A DNA stretch of 64,000 bases from Dryomyza anilis (lineage: Eukaryota > Arthropoda > Insecta > Diptera > Dryomyzidae). Position 1 is the first letter of the stretch, and each line of letters begins with the position of its first letter. The position numbers and the translations under genes are program-made. Location: contig OX638136.1 of assembly GCA_951804985.1 (NCBI GenBank), positions 5,707,852 through 5,771,851 of the forward strand, written 5' to 3'. This document shows positions 9,497-21,065 of this stretch, in pieces. The notes beneath the pieces are model-generated. The model saw nothing but the letters and a program-made list of their open reading frames with translations, ran no database searches and was not told the origin of the DNA.

Positions 9497-11053
9497 TTAA
9501 GAGGTGCTCTTACTTTGTAGATTTAAGGAGTGTGTCTCCTGATATGCATTTAGTATGTTATGTAGACTTCGTATGAAGTATCGAGGTATGCAAGATAATG
9601 TAGTTGTTGCTTCACATTGTATCCCAATGGCATTATATAAACATTTAAACAGTACCATTTGTAGATTTATAGGAATACCTATTTTTGGTAAAGGTGTCAA
9701 TGTGGGTAAAATTGTATGTGTTGTGTCATGTATGTGTTTGTATAAAATTGTTTTGGGATTTGTGGATGCGGCTTCTAAAAGTTCGGGAGGTGGCCCAGTA
9801 CAAGCTATTAAACAGTACCTCCTACATGTAATACAGCCTACTATATAACATTTTATTTCGGTTCCGGTGTTAGTGTAGGTTGGATCTCTATCTGATAATG
9901 ACATATGTAGAATTTGATATAAGGTTTTGGATTTATTGAATGAGGGTTGACCTATACGATAATCTTTAAACATCTTATGTATTAGTGTTGAAAAATTTTC
10001 ACAAATGTAGTATATAGGTGGTGTTATTGATTTATATGATGGTTTTGGTTTATTTCTTTCTGTAGGTATTATTGTCATTAATAATAATTCTGGAGATAGT
10101 AGATTTGATCTGTATGTCTGTAATATATGTATCCGAGTGTTAATATTGTCATAGGTGGTTTCTACTATTTTGGTTTTAATTATTTGATTTTTATTGGAGA
10201 GTATACGGTATTTATCTAATCTAACTATTTCACTATGTAATACTGAATTATAAATGTTGCTTATATATATGTCAGGGTTCCCATTGTAGTAAGTTTTTTG
10301 TTTAAATTCATCTAAATCTTGGATGAGGAATCTATCATTGGTTCTAACTAATATTTTTTTAACCTCACTTGTTACTGTTTGTTGTTTTGTAGATTGCTTA
10401 TAGTTTGTTAAATAATGATGCATACGCAATGATGAAGTGGGTTTATGATACAACAATTTGTTTTCTGTTAAGGTTATTTGTATATCTAAAAAGGTTATGA
10501 TGCGTTCACCACTTTCATTTAGTTCTTCCTTATCAACCGTTAATTCTAAATTGGTCAAATATTCAAATGCATTTTTTAAGTTATTTATTTGTTCGGTTGG
10601 TATATATATGAAAAAATCATCTACATATTTGTACCAATATATAATTTGGTGACATGAGAATAATTCTATTTTATGTAATTGTAATAGATAATCTAATAGT
10701 ATGGTTGCAAGTAATCCAGAATCACATGCGCCTTGCGGCAGCCCACGTACTTGTTTGTATACTTCACGAATGTATGAAAAATAATTAGCTATTTCTAAAG
10801 AAAAGCGAGGACATTGCATTAACAAGGTTGTAGGTATAGGACATGAGTCAATGAACCAAGTGGTGCATGTCATTCGTAAAATACAATCATATATGTCACT
10901 TATGCTCATGTTTGTATACATGTCACGCACATCATATTTTATGAATTGATAGTTAGGACAAACCACAATTTTGTGTAGTTCTAATACAATATGATTTACA
11001 TTTGTTACATTATGTTTTGATAATACATTATGTTTGTCGCAATACTGTAGATA
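9497..11053 (-). CDS. PLE reverse transcriptase core and C-terminus, unit 2
   Basis: This is the best preserved RT of the array. The frame is open from 11,053 to a stop at 9,497. RT motifs in order: 'IKYDVRDMYTNM' (first catalytic Asp), 'VRGLPQGACDSGLLATI', 'YKYVDDFFIY' (catalytic Asp pair), 'ITFLDIQI' and the thumb 'YHKPTSSLRMHHYLTNYK'. FLD followed by a KPT/S block and an N-x-K-x-S stretch is typical of Penelope-like elements rather than LINEs or LTR elements. The carboxyl region has a C-x2-C ('CYIVGCITC') but no GIY, YIG, Arg or Glu set, so a working GIY-YIG nuclease is not recognisable. There is no ATG at its start; it continues from an upstream frame. Confidence 0.85.
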   Translation of the reverse strand, partial: YLQYCDKHNVLSKHNVTNVNHIVLELHKIVVCPNYQFIKYDVRDMYTNMSISDIYDCILRMTCTTWFIDSCPIPTTLLMQCPRFSLEIANYFSYIREVYKQVRGLPQGACDSGLLATILLDYLLQLHKIELFSCHQIIYWYKYVDDFFIYIPTEQINNLKNAFEYLTNLELTVDKEELNESGERIITFLDIQITLTENKLLYHKPTSSLRMHHYLTNYKQSTKQQTVTSEVKKILVRTNDRFLIQDLDEFKQKTYYNGNPDIYISNIYNSVLHSEIVRLDKYRILSNKNQIIKTKIVETTYDNINTRIHILQTYRSNLLSPELLLMTIIPTERNKPKPSYKSITPPIYYICENFSTLIHKMFKDYRIGQPSFNKSKTLYQILHMSLSDRDPTYTNTGTEIKCYIVGCITCRRYCLIACTGPPPELLEAASTNPKTILYKHIHDTTHTILPTLTPLPKIGIPINLQMVLFKCLYNAIGIQCEATTTLSCIPRYFIRSLHNILNAYQETHSLNLQSKSTS

Positions 11054-12123
11054 TTATTTTTTGTAATGCATAACTATACCAATGTATGGTTCCACATATA
11101 GGACGACAAGGTTGACCTTCCTTATGATATTTTACTGTCCCATATAAATAAGGTAATCGGATGTTATTATTATTAAATGTTAATAATAATTTATATATTT
11201 TCGAACAATATATGCTTGTTTTATTATTTAGTTTATGAGTTTGATATATTTTTAATAATTGAGATCTAATACATTTGTATTGTGTTAATATTTTATGTTG
11301 TATGGGTTTAAAATCATTGGTCTGATGTATATATGTACCTACTTTTACACAATTTTCTATCCATTTGGACATTTTGTTGCGATAGTCATCTTTATACATG
11401 ATAGTAGTTATTTTACCTTTATCGGCCTGCACTATATATATATTATCATATTGACGTAAGAATTTAGTTGTTCGTTGTAGCATTTTCAATATATGTTTGG
11501 TCATATGTTGATTTTTTGATTTTTGTTATTAATAATGTATTTAAACGATTATAATATTTTGGTATTAATTCATGGAATAATATGTCTGGGTCCATGTTTT
11601 GACAAGTCATGTTATGACCAACTTGCCTAATGTAGGTAATTGTATCTAATAAGGATGGTAATTCTGGTGGTATAAATGAGGGTCCCCAACTTAATAATGT
11701 TGATACTTCTATAGGAATTTCTAATGTTGTTAAATTTATAAAACCACGAGGAATGGCTAGAGGTGCAGTGGAGGGTGACAGAGGTATTTCAGTTTTACTT
11801 GCATCTAGAAAATCTGGTATTTTTTGTGGTTGGTTTATTGGTATGGTATTGTCTTCTTTAGTGCTTATGTTACCTAGGTTGGGCTGTATAGGTTTTAGAT
11901 TGGTTGTACTCGTATTACTATTGTTTGTAGTATGATATATTGGTATTGATGTTTGTTGTAACTTTTGATTACTATGTGTATTTTCTATGGTCGGGGTTGC
12001 ACAAGAATTGGATATAGTGTTTAAATGATTATTAGACTTGGTTTCATTGTTCAACTGGTCTATATTGGTATAATCATTAGTGTATTGTGTGGTATTTTGG
12101 TTGTGTTCGTCTTTTGTTAAGGT
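11028..12123 (-). CDS. PLE RT exon 4, N-terminal and fingers region, unit 2
   Basis: Exon 4 begins at 12,123 after the acceptor AATCAG; a stop lies just upstream in the same frame. The first section (12,123-11,464) has no ATG near its start and is rich in Asn and Thr, with 'IPDFLDASKTEIPLSPS' further in. The second section (11,504-11,028) is in another frame and carries 'NIYIVQADKGKITTIM' and 'RLPYLYGTVKYHKEG', the PLE fingers motifs. Two +1-type frame changes (near 11,500 and 11,050) therefore separate three pieces of one protein. The second occurs in units 1-3, so it predates the amplification. It could be a shared lesion, an unrecognised short intron or recoding. The first is an exact slippage-prone A-rich stretch that differs in length between units. 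Confidence 0.75.
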
Positions 12124-12227
12124 CTGATTGTTTTAATATTTGCGAATATTGGTGTTGTAGTTATGTATGTCCATAAATATAATAATATATTATTGGTTTA
12201 ATATTTTTGTTATTTTGGTTTTTATAC

Positions 12228-12446
12228 CTGGGTGGATGGTAATGAATTAATGGTATATTGATCTTGATTCCATATGGTTGTAGGCCTTATTAGTGAACCC
12301 ATTCTGGGTGGCTGAATGTACGTATTTGGTTGTCTCATATTATAGGGTAATGAGGGTATAATGTTAGGTGGAGTATACATTTGCCATTGGGTGTTTATAG
12401 TTTGATCTATTAACCAGTTGTAGTTTATCTTAACAGTTGGTAATAC
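12228..12446 (-). CDS. RT gene exon 3, unit 2
   Basis: 73 codons in phase 0 between TTTTAAG and a CAG/GTATAA donor. Intron 3 after it (12,124-12,227) is 104 bp. The acceptor is weak in pyrimidines, but no other AG nearby keeps the frame. The peptide is Pro-, Gln- and Asn-rich and probably disordered. Confidence 0.6.
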
Positions 12447-12676
12447 CTTAAAATATTATTTTAATGAACATACATAGATTAAAATCGTACGTTGTTGCGG
12501 GCTGAAGTATTGTTGGGGATGTACCAATATGTGCTCTCAACTATAGCAAGTTACAATTTATAATGTTAATTTAAAATGAGTTTATGATAAGTATTTGTTT
12601 TTAACAAATATATTATTATGGCATGTTTTCAATAATTTATATAATTGTATGTAGTATTTGTATGTTTATGTTATAC

Positions 12677-12814
12677 CATATCTGGTGAATGCATCATCTG
12701 TCGATATATACTGTCATTGCTATCGTTATTATTGTCTGATGAGTTGCGATGTTGTTGCATGATTGATACTTGATGTTGATCTTGTTGTCTGTATCTTGCA
12801 TTGTTATAATGTCT
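12677..12814 (-). CDS. RT gene exon 2, unit 2
   Basis: 46 codons in phase 0, acceptor TATCACAG, donor GATATG/GTATAA. Intron 2 after it (12,447-12,676) is 230 bp. Three consecutive exons all in phase 0 and all open, next to an RT frame that lacks a start codon, are the main evidence for the spliced gene model. Confidence 0.6.
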
Positions 12815-13034
12815 CTGTGATATAATTTTAATTTAGATTATTTAATAATGAAACGTATATGTATTTTGATTTATATGTTATTTATAATATTGGGTTAATG
12901 TGATATATGTATTCATATATTCTTTTATTTTATATAATTATATATTTATTATATGTTTATAAATTTTAGATTTTATATGTATTTATATAAATTTATATAT
13001 GTTTATGTATCTATAATAATTATATTTATAAATA

Positions 13035-13375
13035 ATATATTTGTATATATTTTTATTTTTAATTTATATTTTATTTTTATTTGTTAATTTATTTTTATTT
13101 TATTTTTATTTTAATATTATTTTTAATTTTATCTGTATTTATTTATTTAGTTTTATTTTAATTTTATTTTTATTTTTATTTTCATTTTATTTTTTATTTT
13201 TATTTTTATTATTAATTTTTATTTTTATTTATTTTTTATTTTATTTTTTATTTTTATTTTTTATTATTTTTTATTTTTATTTTTTATTTTTTATTCTTTA
13301 TTTTTTATTTTTTTATTTTTATTTTTTATGTTTATTTTTATTTTAGTTTATTTACTTTTATGTTTATTAATATTT
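13035..13375 (+). repeat. T-rich tract in RT intron 1, unit 2
   Basis: Imperfect TTTTTA-type runs, shorter than in unit 1, with the same flanks. No gene is supported inside it. Confidence 0.85.
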
Positions 13376-13402
13376 CCTAAATTATAATTTGAATATATTT
13401 AC

Positions 13403-13795
13403 CTGGTAATAGGATTGAAGAGATATATTGTTGTTTGGACTGATGGTTTCTACTATAATCGTTTGATTTCTATAGTTTATGCGCATAAAATCCTCATCAT
13501 CTGTATCTACTTGAATATCTTCATATGTTACTATGTCCTGATTATTGAATGTTTCAGTTAATATGTCATTTTCATTATATATTAACCAATCACGTTCTAT
13601 CTCATCATGATTATAATGTACTTCCTCATCGTCACTTATATTATGATTGTGTATTTGATCTTGTTCTCGTATAATCGTAGTAGTAATAAATGGATGTGTT
13701 ATAACCGAGGTATGGATGTTGTATGATTTCTTCTTATTACTAAAAGTATAGTAACTTTGGTTTAATTTATTACAATTGGTCTTATTGGAGGACAT
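13403..13795 (-). CDS. RT gene exon 1 with start codon, unit 2
   Basis: 131 codons from the ATG at 13,795 to a strong CAG/GTAAAT donor. Intron 1 (12,815-13,402, 588 bp) holds the T-rich tract. The segment ends '..SLQSYYQ' just before the donor. It contains acidic clusters such as 'SDDEEVHYNHDEIERDW' and no recognised domain. If spliced as proposed, the RT would carry an amino-terminal extension of 250 residues from exons 1-3 plus the non-RT part of exon 4. Confidence 0.65.
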
Positions 13796-14027
13796 TCTCT
13801 TATTAATGGTTTTATAACATTGATATATTTTTAATGATTATTTTTGTATGGTTAATATAATAAAGGTTTTCTGATGTTGTTGGTTTTAGTGGACTAAGTA
13901 TATATAAATAGGCATAAATTAATATGCTATATATAAAACCATTATATTTGTTTTATAATTTCACATTTTCATTTTTGCGTTTAAGATGATGTATTTGAGG
14001 ATATAGAATAATATATATTTAGGTTAC

Positions 14028-14147
14028 CATTAGTATTGACACCATATTCAAATTGATTTATAGGCGCGGTTGAGATTACTGAGTTGATGGATGACCCATT
14101 ATTATAATTTTCGTCAACGGTTGTTGATGATTCATCTATCTTGCACC
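14028..14147 (-). CDS. Gene A/B, exon B, unit 2
   Basis: 120 bp, phase 1 at both ends, acceptor ACACAG and donor G/GTAACC. It is 12 bp longer than in unit 1, so the frame is kept. In this unit the intron separating it from exon A has grown from about 220 bp to about 3.5 kb through the LINE insertion. Confidence 0.45.
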
Positions 14148-14578
14148 CTGTGTTAAGAAAATATATGATATTGGGATTTTATTTCTAATTCTAAATTTCC
14201 TAACTATGTATTTTAATCATTTTTGGTGATATTCGTAATTATTATTTATTTACACATTGAATGTTTCATGTAAGCAATAGTTTTATTGAATTAAAATTCA
14301 TATATAATTAAATAATTTAATTTTAAATTGGTTGTGTTTAGTCTGGCATAATGATGTTTAATGGGGGGCTAAGGGGGCGATTATCACAAGGCAACGTGTC
14401 TGAGTGCTTCAACATGGCGAAGCCAGCGCAATCCTTGTCGGTGTCGTCTCAAGTCAACTCACTGGTCACCAGAATTGACAAATTGTCAAATGGTGACACC
14501 TCCACTTCGGTGGAAGTCCTCCTCGTGGAAGTCCCTGGAAACGGCGCTCTACACCACCCGGTGTAGAAGTCGGCTAAA

Positions 14579-16393
14579 GTGAGTGGCGAGCATCTCCCTC
14601 AGAGTGAGGGTTCGTGCGTTGGGTTTGGGTCCCACCACGGAAAAAAACCTATGCGCCCAATGAAAACAAAAAAGAAGCCTCGGATAACTACCGATTACAA
14701 CGATGACGACCCACGCAAACGTTTTAAGGACCATGATTTACGGATATGCACCTGGAATGCCCGGACCCTTTATAGGGAAGGTGCCTCTATCCAGCTGGCA
14801 GATGTCCTCGAAAAATATAAGGCTGACATCACCGCTATCCAGGAGATGCGATGGACGGGACAGGGCTGTTCGAAACAAGCGTCCTGTGATATCTACTACA
14901 GCTGCCATGCGGAGAGACACGAATTTGGATGTGGATTTGTGGTCGGCAAGAGACTCCGCCACCTTGTCTCTAGGTTCACGCCCGTGGACGAAAGGCTGGC
15001 AACAATCCGCATCAAGGCTAAATATTTCCATATCAGCCTAATTTGTGCACACGCTCCGACGAACGAGAAAGATGACGAGACAAAAGAGCGCTTCTACGAG
15101 CGCCTAGACAACGCATACGAGCGCTGCCCCCGCCACGATATCAAAATCGTGCTAGGCGATTTTAACGCCAAGGTGGGCAGAGAAGCCATCTATTGTCCCA
15201 CAATCGGAAAATTTAGCCTCCATGCCAACACTTCCGATAACGGAACGAGGCTAATCGACTTCGCCGCAGCACGAAACATGGTAGTTAGTAGCACTAGATT
15301 CGAACATTTCGATATCCACAAGGCCACATGGTTGTCGCCCGATCAAAAAACTCGAAATCAAATTGATCACGTTGTGATTGACGGAAGGCACGCTTCAAGC
15401 GTGATGGACGTACGCACTATCCGAGGTGCCAATATGGACTCGGATCATTACCTTGTAGCAGCCAAGGTCCGCACACGCTTAAGCGCTGCGAAGAACGTAC
15501 GGAACCAAACGCAGAGAAAGCTAGACGTCGCAAAGCTGCAATCACAACAGACAACGCAAGCCTTTTCCACTCGACTCTCACACCTGCTTAGACAAAGCAC
15601 TCCTCCTCTCGATGATATAAGCGCGCAGTGGAATCATATCTCCTGCTCTATGCGTACGGCTGCCGAAATGGTGCTTGGATTCCAACGCCCCCTGAGGAAT
15701 CAGTGGTATGACCAAGAGTGTCGCGCGGCCACTGCAGAGAAAGACGCTGCGTACAAATCCACCCTGCAGTCAGTAGCTACGCGAGCTGCGAAGGAGCGAT
15801 ACAAAGAGAAGGTGAGGGAAGAGAGACGTCTTTTCAGGCGTAAAAAAAGTGAGGCAGAAAGACGTGAGTGTGAGGAGATTGAGATGCATGGGGACAGGAA
15901 TGAGGCTCGAAAATTCTTCGAGAAAATAAGACGCCTAGCCGGTGGTTCAAAATCCGGAGCCTCTTCCTGTAAAGATGAGAACGGAAATCTAGTCACAGAT
16001 ATCCAGAGCACACTGAAAATATGGAGGGATCACTTCTCTAAACTGCTGACCGGTGATGATGACCTCAATTCCACCGATAGAGAAGCAAACCCGGCAACCC
16101 CAGTACTTGATGACGACGTTGAGATTCCGCCACCCGACCATGACGAGGTCAGAACAGCCATTTCTCGGCTGAAAAACAACAAAGCCGCAGGTGCTGATGG
16201 CCTGCCTGCTGAATTGTTTAAGACCGAAGGCGAAGAGCTAATAGAGAGCATGCACGAGCTCGTAAGCAGAATATGGTCGGATGAAATCATGCCAAGTGAC
16301 TGGAACCTCAGTGTACTCTGCCCAATTCTTAAGAAAAGGGATCCCACTATCTGCGCCAACTACCGTGGGATCAGCCTACTCAATATCGCATAG
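14579..16393 (+). pseudogene. RTE LINE ORF: endonuclease and start of RT, ended by a nonsense codon
   Basis: An APE-type endonuclease domain starts at about residue 55 ('RICTWNARTLYREG') with the catalytic set visible: 'IQEMRW', 'LGDFNAKVG', 'NQIDHV' and 'MDSDHYLV'. A basic linker and coiled region follow, then the first RT motifs ('NKAAGADGLPAELFK', 'ILKKRDPTICANYRGISLLN'). A TAG at 16,391-16,393 interrupts the frame where the family normally continues. The same frame stays open after it to 17,644, so this single codon is the only obvious break. Proteins of this type are often named craniofacial development protein 2-like in automatic annotation because of the endonuclease domain. Confidence 0.9.
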
Positions 16394-17644
16394 AAGGTTC
16401 TATCGAGCGTATTATGTGAAAGACTGAAGCCCATCGTCAACAGACTGATTGGACCTTATCAGTGCGGCTTCAGACCTGGAAAGTCCACCATAGACCAGAT
16501 TTTCACATTGCGCCTAATCCAGGAAAAGACCCTAGAAAAACAGATCGACACCTACCACCTATTAGTCGACTATAAAGCCGCCTTCGACACTCCGATAAGG
16601 GAACGATTATACGCCGCAATGTCTGAGTTCGGTATACCTGCGAAACTTATAAGGCTTTGCAGGATGACCCTGAGCAACACACGTTGCTCAGTGAGAATAG
16701 GAAAAGACCTCTCCGAGCCATTTCATACCGAACGAGGTTTCAGACAGGGTGACTCCCTATCTTGCGACTTTTTTAACTTATTGATGGAGAAAATAGTTCG
16801 AGCTGCCGAACTCCGTCAAAGCGGCACTATCCTCAACAAAAGTGTCATGCTGCTCGCATATGCCGACGATATTGATATCATTGGCAGGAGCACACGAGCA
16901 GTCAGCGCAGCATTCTCCAGATTGGAGAAAGAGTCGCGTCGAAAGGGTCTAGCGGTGAACGAGGACAAGACGAAGTTCCTTGTGTCAACAAGCAAAAAAG
17001 AGTCCGTGCGTCTTGGACAAAAAGCTGATTTTGACACCCACAAGATCGACATTGTGAAGGACTTCGTCTATCTGGGATCCAGCGTAAACAGCAACAACGA
17101 CGTCAGCCTGGAGATCAAACGGAGAATAACTCTTGCCAACAGGTGCTACTTTGGGCTCAGTAGGCAATTGAGAAGCAGAGCCCTCTCTCGCCGGACAAAA
17201 ATAACGCTCTACAAGTCACTCATCATGCCCGTCCTACTTTATGGTGCAGAAACATGGACGCTGGCCACCACCGATGAGAGAGTACTGGGAGCGTTCGAGA
17301 GAAAGATTCTCCGTAAAATCTTTGGCCCTATCTGCTTTGCTAACGAGTATCGAATCAGGATGAACCACGAGCTGTATGAGTTATTCGACGACATTGACAT
17401 AGTCAAGCGCATCAAGATCCAGCGGCTTCGCTGGCTAGGTCATGTCGAACGAATGGATGAAAACACTCCAGCCAAGAAGGTGCTTGAATCGAAACTCGAA
17501 GGTGGACAGCGTAGAAGAGGGCGTCCAAATCTGCGTTGGAAAGACCAAGTTGAGGACAACCTGGCAACCTGGCGTCAGCGCGCGCAAAGCAGATCCGACT
17601 GGCGCGGCTTCATCTCAGCGGCCAAAACCGATCCACGGTTGTAA
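16394..17644 (+). pseudogene. RTE LINE ORF: RT and C-terminus, downstream of the nonsense codon
   Basis: It continues in the frame of the preceding segment. RT motifs: 'GPYQCGFRPGKSTIDQIF', 'DYKAAFDTP' (first catalytic Asp), 'GFRQGDSLSCDFFNLLME' and 'LAYADDIDIIGR' (catalytic YADD). The carboxyl part has the RTE-typical 'LRWLGHVERMDE' and 'RRGRPNLRWKDQVED'. All catalytic residues are kept. The element is thus young but, unless the TAG is read through, not autonomous. Confidence 0.9.
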
Positions 17645-17685
17645 GGGCCATTTAAGTAAGTAAGTAAGTAATGATGTTTAATTAC

Positions 17686-18052
17686 CATTGACTTTGGATC
17701 CGCCAGGTGAATGATGCGTTGGTTGATCGGTTAATAATTGGTGTGATTGTTGTTTCACTAGATTTGTTACCTCGATATGCGAGTCATCATCCACATTAAG
17801 ACACTTGGCTGATAGTTGAGGGTCCTTAGAATTGTTATTATTGTTCGATGATTCTGGAAAAAGGTTGGTTGTTGCTGGATTGTTAGACGTAATATTGGTG
17901 TTTTTATCATTGTTGGGGATTGTAACTTTTGGTGGAAATGTAACGTGAGCATTGTTGTTGTTGATGTTATCGCATATTGACATAAGGTATCTGTTGTTGT
18001 CATCATCATATGTTGTAGTTGCTCCACTTAGTTGATATTTAGTTAGCTCCAT
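17686..18052 (-). CDS. Gene A/B, exon A, unit 2
   Basis: About 122 codons from ATG 18,052 (or from the AG after GAG at 18,046) to the AATG/GTAATT donor. It is nearly identical to unit 1. The LINE target site begins three bases past the donor, so the donor itself is intact. Confidence 0.5.
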
Positions 18053-18484
18053 TAGAAATTGGAAAAAGCAGGTTAATACATATAAAAGTTAGCTACTATA
18101 TGATTATGTATGAGTCTACATTAGCTAATTCAGCTATTGTGTTGTTGTGCGAGAGTGTGATACTAGTATTTTGCAGGGTTTATGGTAGGACTAATATATA
18201 TTTGATGTTTAGTCTTTTTAGTAAAAAGAAAATATATATACATTTATTAATAGTACTTATGTTAATTACATATTTCTTTAATTTATTTACATTTGTTTGG
18301 GTTTCAATATAAAGAAATAACAGATTATATTCAATTTGCTTGTACATTACAAATCTATTTAATATTTTTTGTAAAATGAAATTATTATTTAAATATCGGG
18401 TGATATAATTTGAAGTTGTCTGTATGTTACTAATTTGATTTTAGTAATTAAGGTTCATAAAATAATAATATTCTGTTATCAGAT

Positions 18485-19270
18485 GGTTTGATAAACACCT
18501 CCAAAGGCTCAGGTAATTGGATGGTGTTAGTGAATGCTATCCTAATGTTGGATGCCTGTATATGCATACCGATGAATTTGAGGTGGGCTGATTGTTATGT
18601 ACTCCTGATGATATTGTTGTTGGTTTGGTTTGTTAAGCACTGTCGGCTGGCAGGTAATATTGTAGTTGATTATATATCAGCAGCATGAACGTCTAATGAA
18701 TTGTCATCAGGTTGTAATGTATTTGGCTCTTGATATATTTAGGGGGATGCATCAATAGTTTTTTACTTGGTAAAGTTCCATACAATTTTAAATGTTGATG
18801 TTGGGCACATCAGCCTGTTGTAATTAATAAGGCGTCGTCCTTGACATCGTAGTTGGGCTTATTGTTGATATTGTTATAGGCACATCAGCTTGTTGAAGCA
18901 TCGTCCCTGACATTTGTTCAATATTCTGTTAGGGATATATATACCTATGAGGTGTGATAAAACATTGTCACTGCTTGATATACCTTATGTATATTTTTAC
19001 ATTGTTTGTTCAACCAATTATGGTTGTAGCTTGGCAGTGCGCTGTTGGATGATAATAGTTGATTGGGATGCTATATCTTGAGTTGGTTTTGAACAGTATG
19101 GATGATGCAATGCCGGATGATGTTGTTATATTGGATGTAGTAACATTGTTTGAAGTAATGTCAATTGAATTGCCAACTATGAGGGGTTGGACCGAGGGTT
19201 TTTCAATTTTGTCTAGATGTAGATATGTAGATGTAGATCAATTGGTATGTAATGAGTTAAAATAGAATTG
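18485..19270 (-). pseudogene. Decayed gene, unit 2
   Basis: The same degenerate stretch as at 5,080-5,870, with extra private changes: a TAG-to-CATG change after the GCTGCTG motif and a small insertion near 19,227. It has no intact reading frame. Confidence 0.6.
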
Positions 19271-20197
19271 GTTTTTAATGTTGGATTCATAGTCTTTAAT
19301 ATGATTTAATGTCTGGTTGGTTAGGTTTTCTAATTATGATTGATATATGTGTAAATTTATATTGAACTTATCAGGTGGTTGTTGGTTGGTGGGCATTTTA
19401 ATAACAAGAGATTATGCTGATTGTGTGGTACTCTTGTCTATTTGATTTGTTATGAAGATATTCTTCTTGTTAATATGTTGAAAATACTTGTTTATATTGT
19501 ATTTTTTGTTTGTCATTTTTATTGGAATTTTTTATCTAGTAATCTTTGTTTTTGCTATAAATAAAAAATGATAGATAATCAGTTCTATCAAGTATACTTT
19601 GTATATCTATAATAATTTGTTTGTTTAATCTTTATTAATGTTATAGATTTGTTATTTATGTTGTGATGTGTAATATGTTTTCCTTTAATTATTAATTTGT
19701 TAGTTATATTGTGTATGGAAAGGGTATGTAATATATATTTATATATCTTCTGTGTGTTTTAATTTGTGTTTTTGTGTTTTTTTGATACATTTATTGGTTC
19801 ATATTGTTGAAGGGGTTATAATTCTTATAATGGTGTGTTCAAATTTTGTTTATTATATTTGGTCAAGGTTATACTATGTATACCTTAATCATTTTGATGT
19901 GTTGATTTAATATTAATTCATATTTAAAGTCGTGGGAAATGTTTGTGTTTGTTTGATAATTTGTTTAATACATATGTATGTTACATTATGTATTATGACA
20001 TATATGTATGTGGTGGGTTGGGTATATAACCCGTGGTGCTCTGTTATATGTTTATATATTTGGTTTATATACCATTATATTGAAGGATTGTAATATTAAT
20101 ATTTAATATTACACTCATATATCCTAGATTTTGGAGCACTTATATTTCTATATATTATTAGTAATAATATATAAGTTTTTAATAATTTATAATAAAA
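19271..20197. other. Non-coding spacer, unit 2, decayed gene to hammerhead
   Basis: Near-identical to 5,871-6,788. No gene is supported. Confidence 0.6.
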
Positions 20198-20245
20198 TCC
20201 CAACTGATGATTCCATTGGCAATGGATGAAAAACGTTTATTGGGG
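20198..20245 (+). ncRNA. Hammerhead ribozyme motif, unit 2
   Basis: Sequence-identical to the unit 1 motif: TCCCAA / CTGATGA / 6-bp stem II / GAAA / AAACGTTT / A / TTGGGG. The predicted cleavage is after position 20,239. Confidence 0.8.
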
Positions 20246-21065
20246 AGGCCCGTCTTTTTACTATATAAGTTTAAAGACGTTAATTACCTTAACGGTTTTA
20301 TATTTATTTTTGTTTTAAGGTGTATGGTACACATTTATACAGAAGTGTGTTTATAATTGATATGGGATGTTTAAAATATGTTTGTGCATCCGGTGATTGT
20401 GGGATGATATGTGGTGATTATGTAGTTTGTTGGGAATACTAACAAGAATATTTTATTCCTTGAGATTTATATAATTTGGTGTTTTTCAACGCATACATTT
20501 TTATAAAATTTATTGGACAATTTACTTAAAATGTTCTTACTGATTACGTAGTTCTGAGATTATATTTTGGCACAGGACTTTAGAACCACATGGTTTTTTA
20601 TTTTTAATAGGTAGGACACAATTCATTTTATACAGCATATATATGTCTTAAAATTTTAAATGTTAAATAGATTCTTGTAAATGGTTATGCGGGGTTTATA
20701 TATATTTTTTATATATAAAATCCCATATAATTAAATTCATTTTTTATATTTTTTTACCTATATTTTTTACATATATTTTTTTATATATATTTTTAATTAA
20801 TGGCTATTAGCTTTATACTATTAACTATGCTGTTGTAAATGGTTTGATTTTCTTGCCTGATTTATGAGTATTTGTTGTTTTAGGCTTATTAAATATTGGT
20901 TATGATGATTTTTGATAGTATTTGCTAGATTAATTCATTTTATATAATCAATGTCTAAATTGCTGTAATTGTAATATAATATTCATTTTTCAGTGTAATA
21001 TGGCTATATAATTTATTACTGTTTTCTATTGCAAGTTCCTTTTGGGATTTGTTTATATTATAGCA

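Larger units (their letters stand above)
1..10139. repeat. Array unit 1
   Basis: The window opens inside the RT core, so the carboxyl-terminal part of this RT is missing. All later landmarks are present. Distinctive marks are the longest T-rich tract of the array (about 2,890-3,300), a 12-bp shorter exon B, and a long (AT)n run near 8,600. Confidence 0.9.
14363..17670 (+). mobile_element. RTE-type LINE, apparently full length, with target duplication
   Basis: A 3,308-bp insertion flanked by the exact 12-bp duplication ATGATGTTTAAT (14,351-14,362 and 17,671-17,682). The 3' end is a short tetranucleotide tail (TAAG/AAGT repeats), typical of the RTE clade, not a poly(A) tail. Its base composition is near 50% G+C against about 25-30% around it. 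It is absent from the equivalent site in units 1, 3 and 4, so it arrived after the array had amplified. The insertion lies inside the proposed intron A-B, next to the exon A donor. Confidence 0.95.

Noticed and set aside
9555..9848. 97-codon plus-strand frame repeated at 22,944 and partly at 32,599
   Set aside because: It is the antisense of the RT carboxyl terminus, which has recognisable motifs on the minus strand.
9600..9850. GIY-YIG endonuclease in the RT carboxyl terminus, suggested by 'CYIVGCITCRRYC'
   Set aside because: A C-x2-C is present, but the GIY and YIG tripeptides and the catalytic Arg and Glu are not visible. A highly degenerate domain cannot be ruled out without a profile search.
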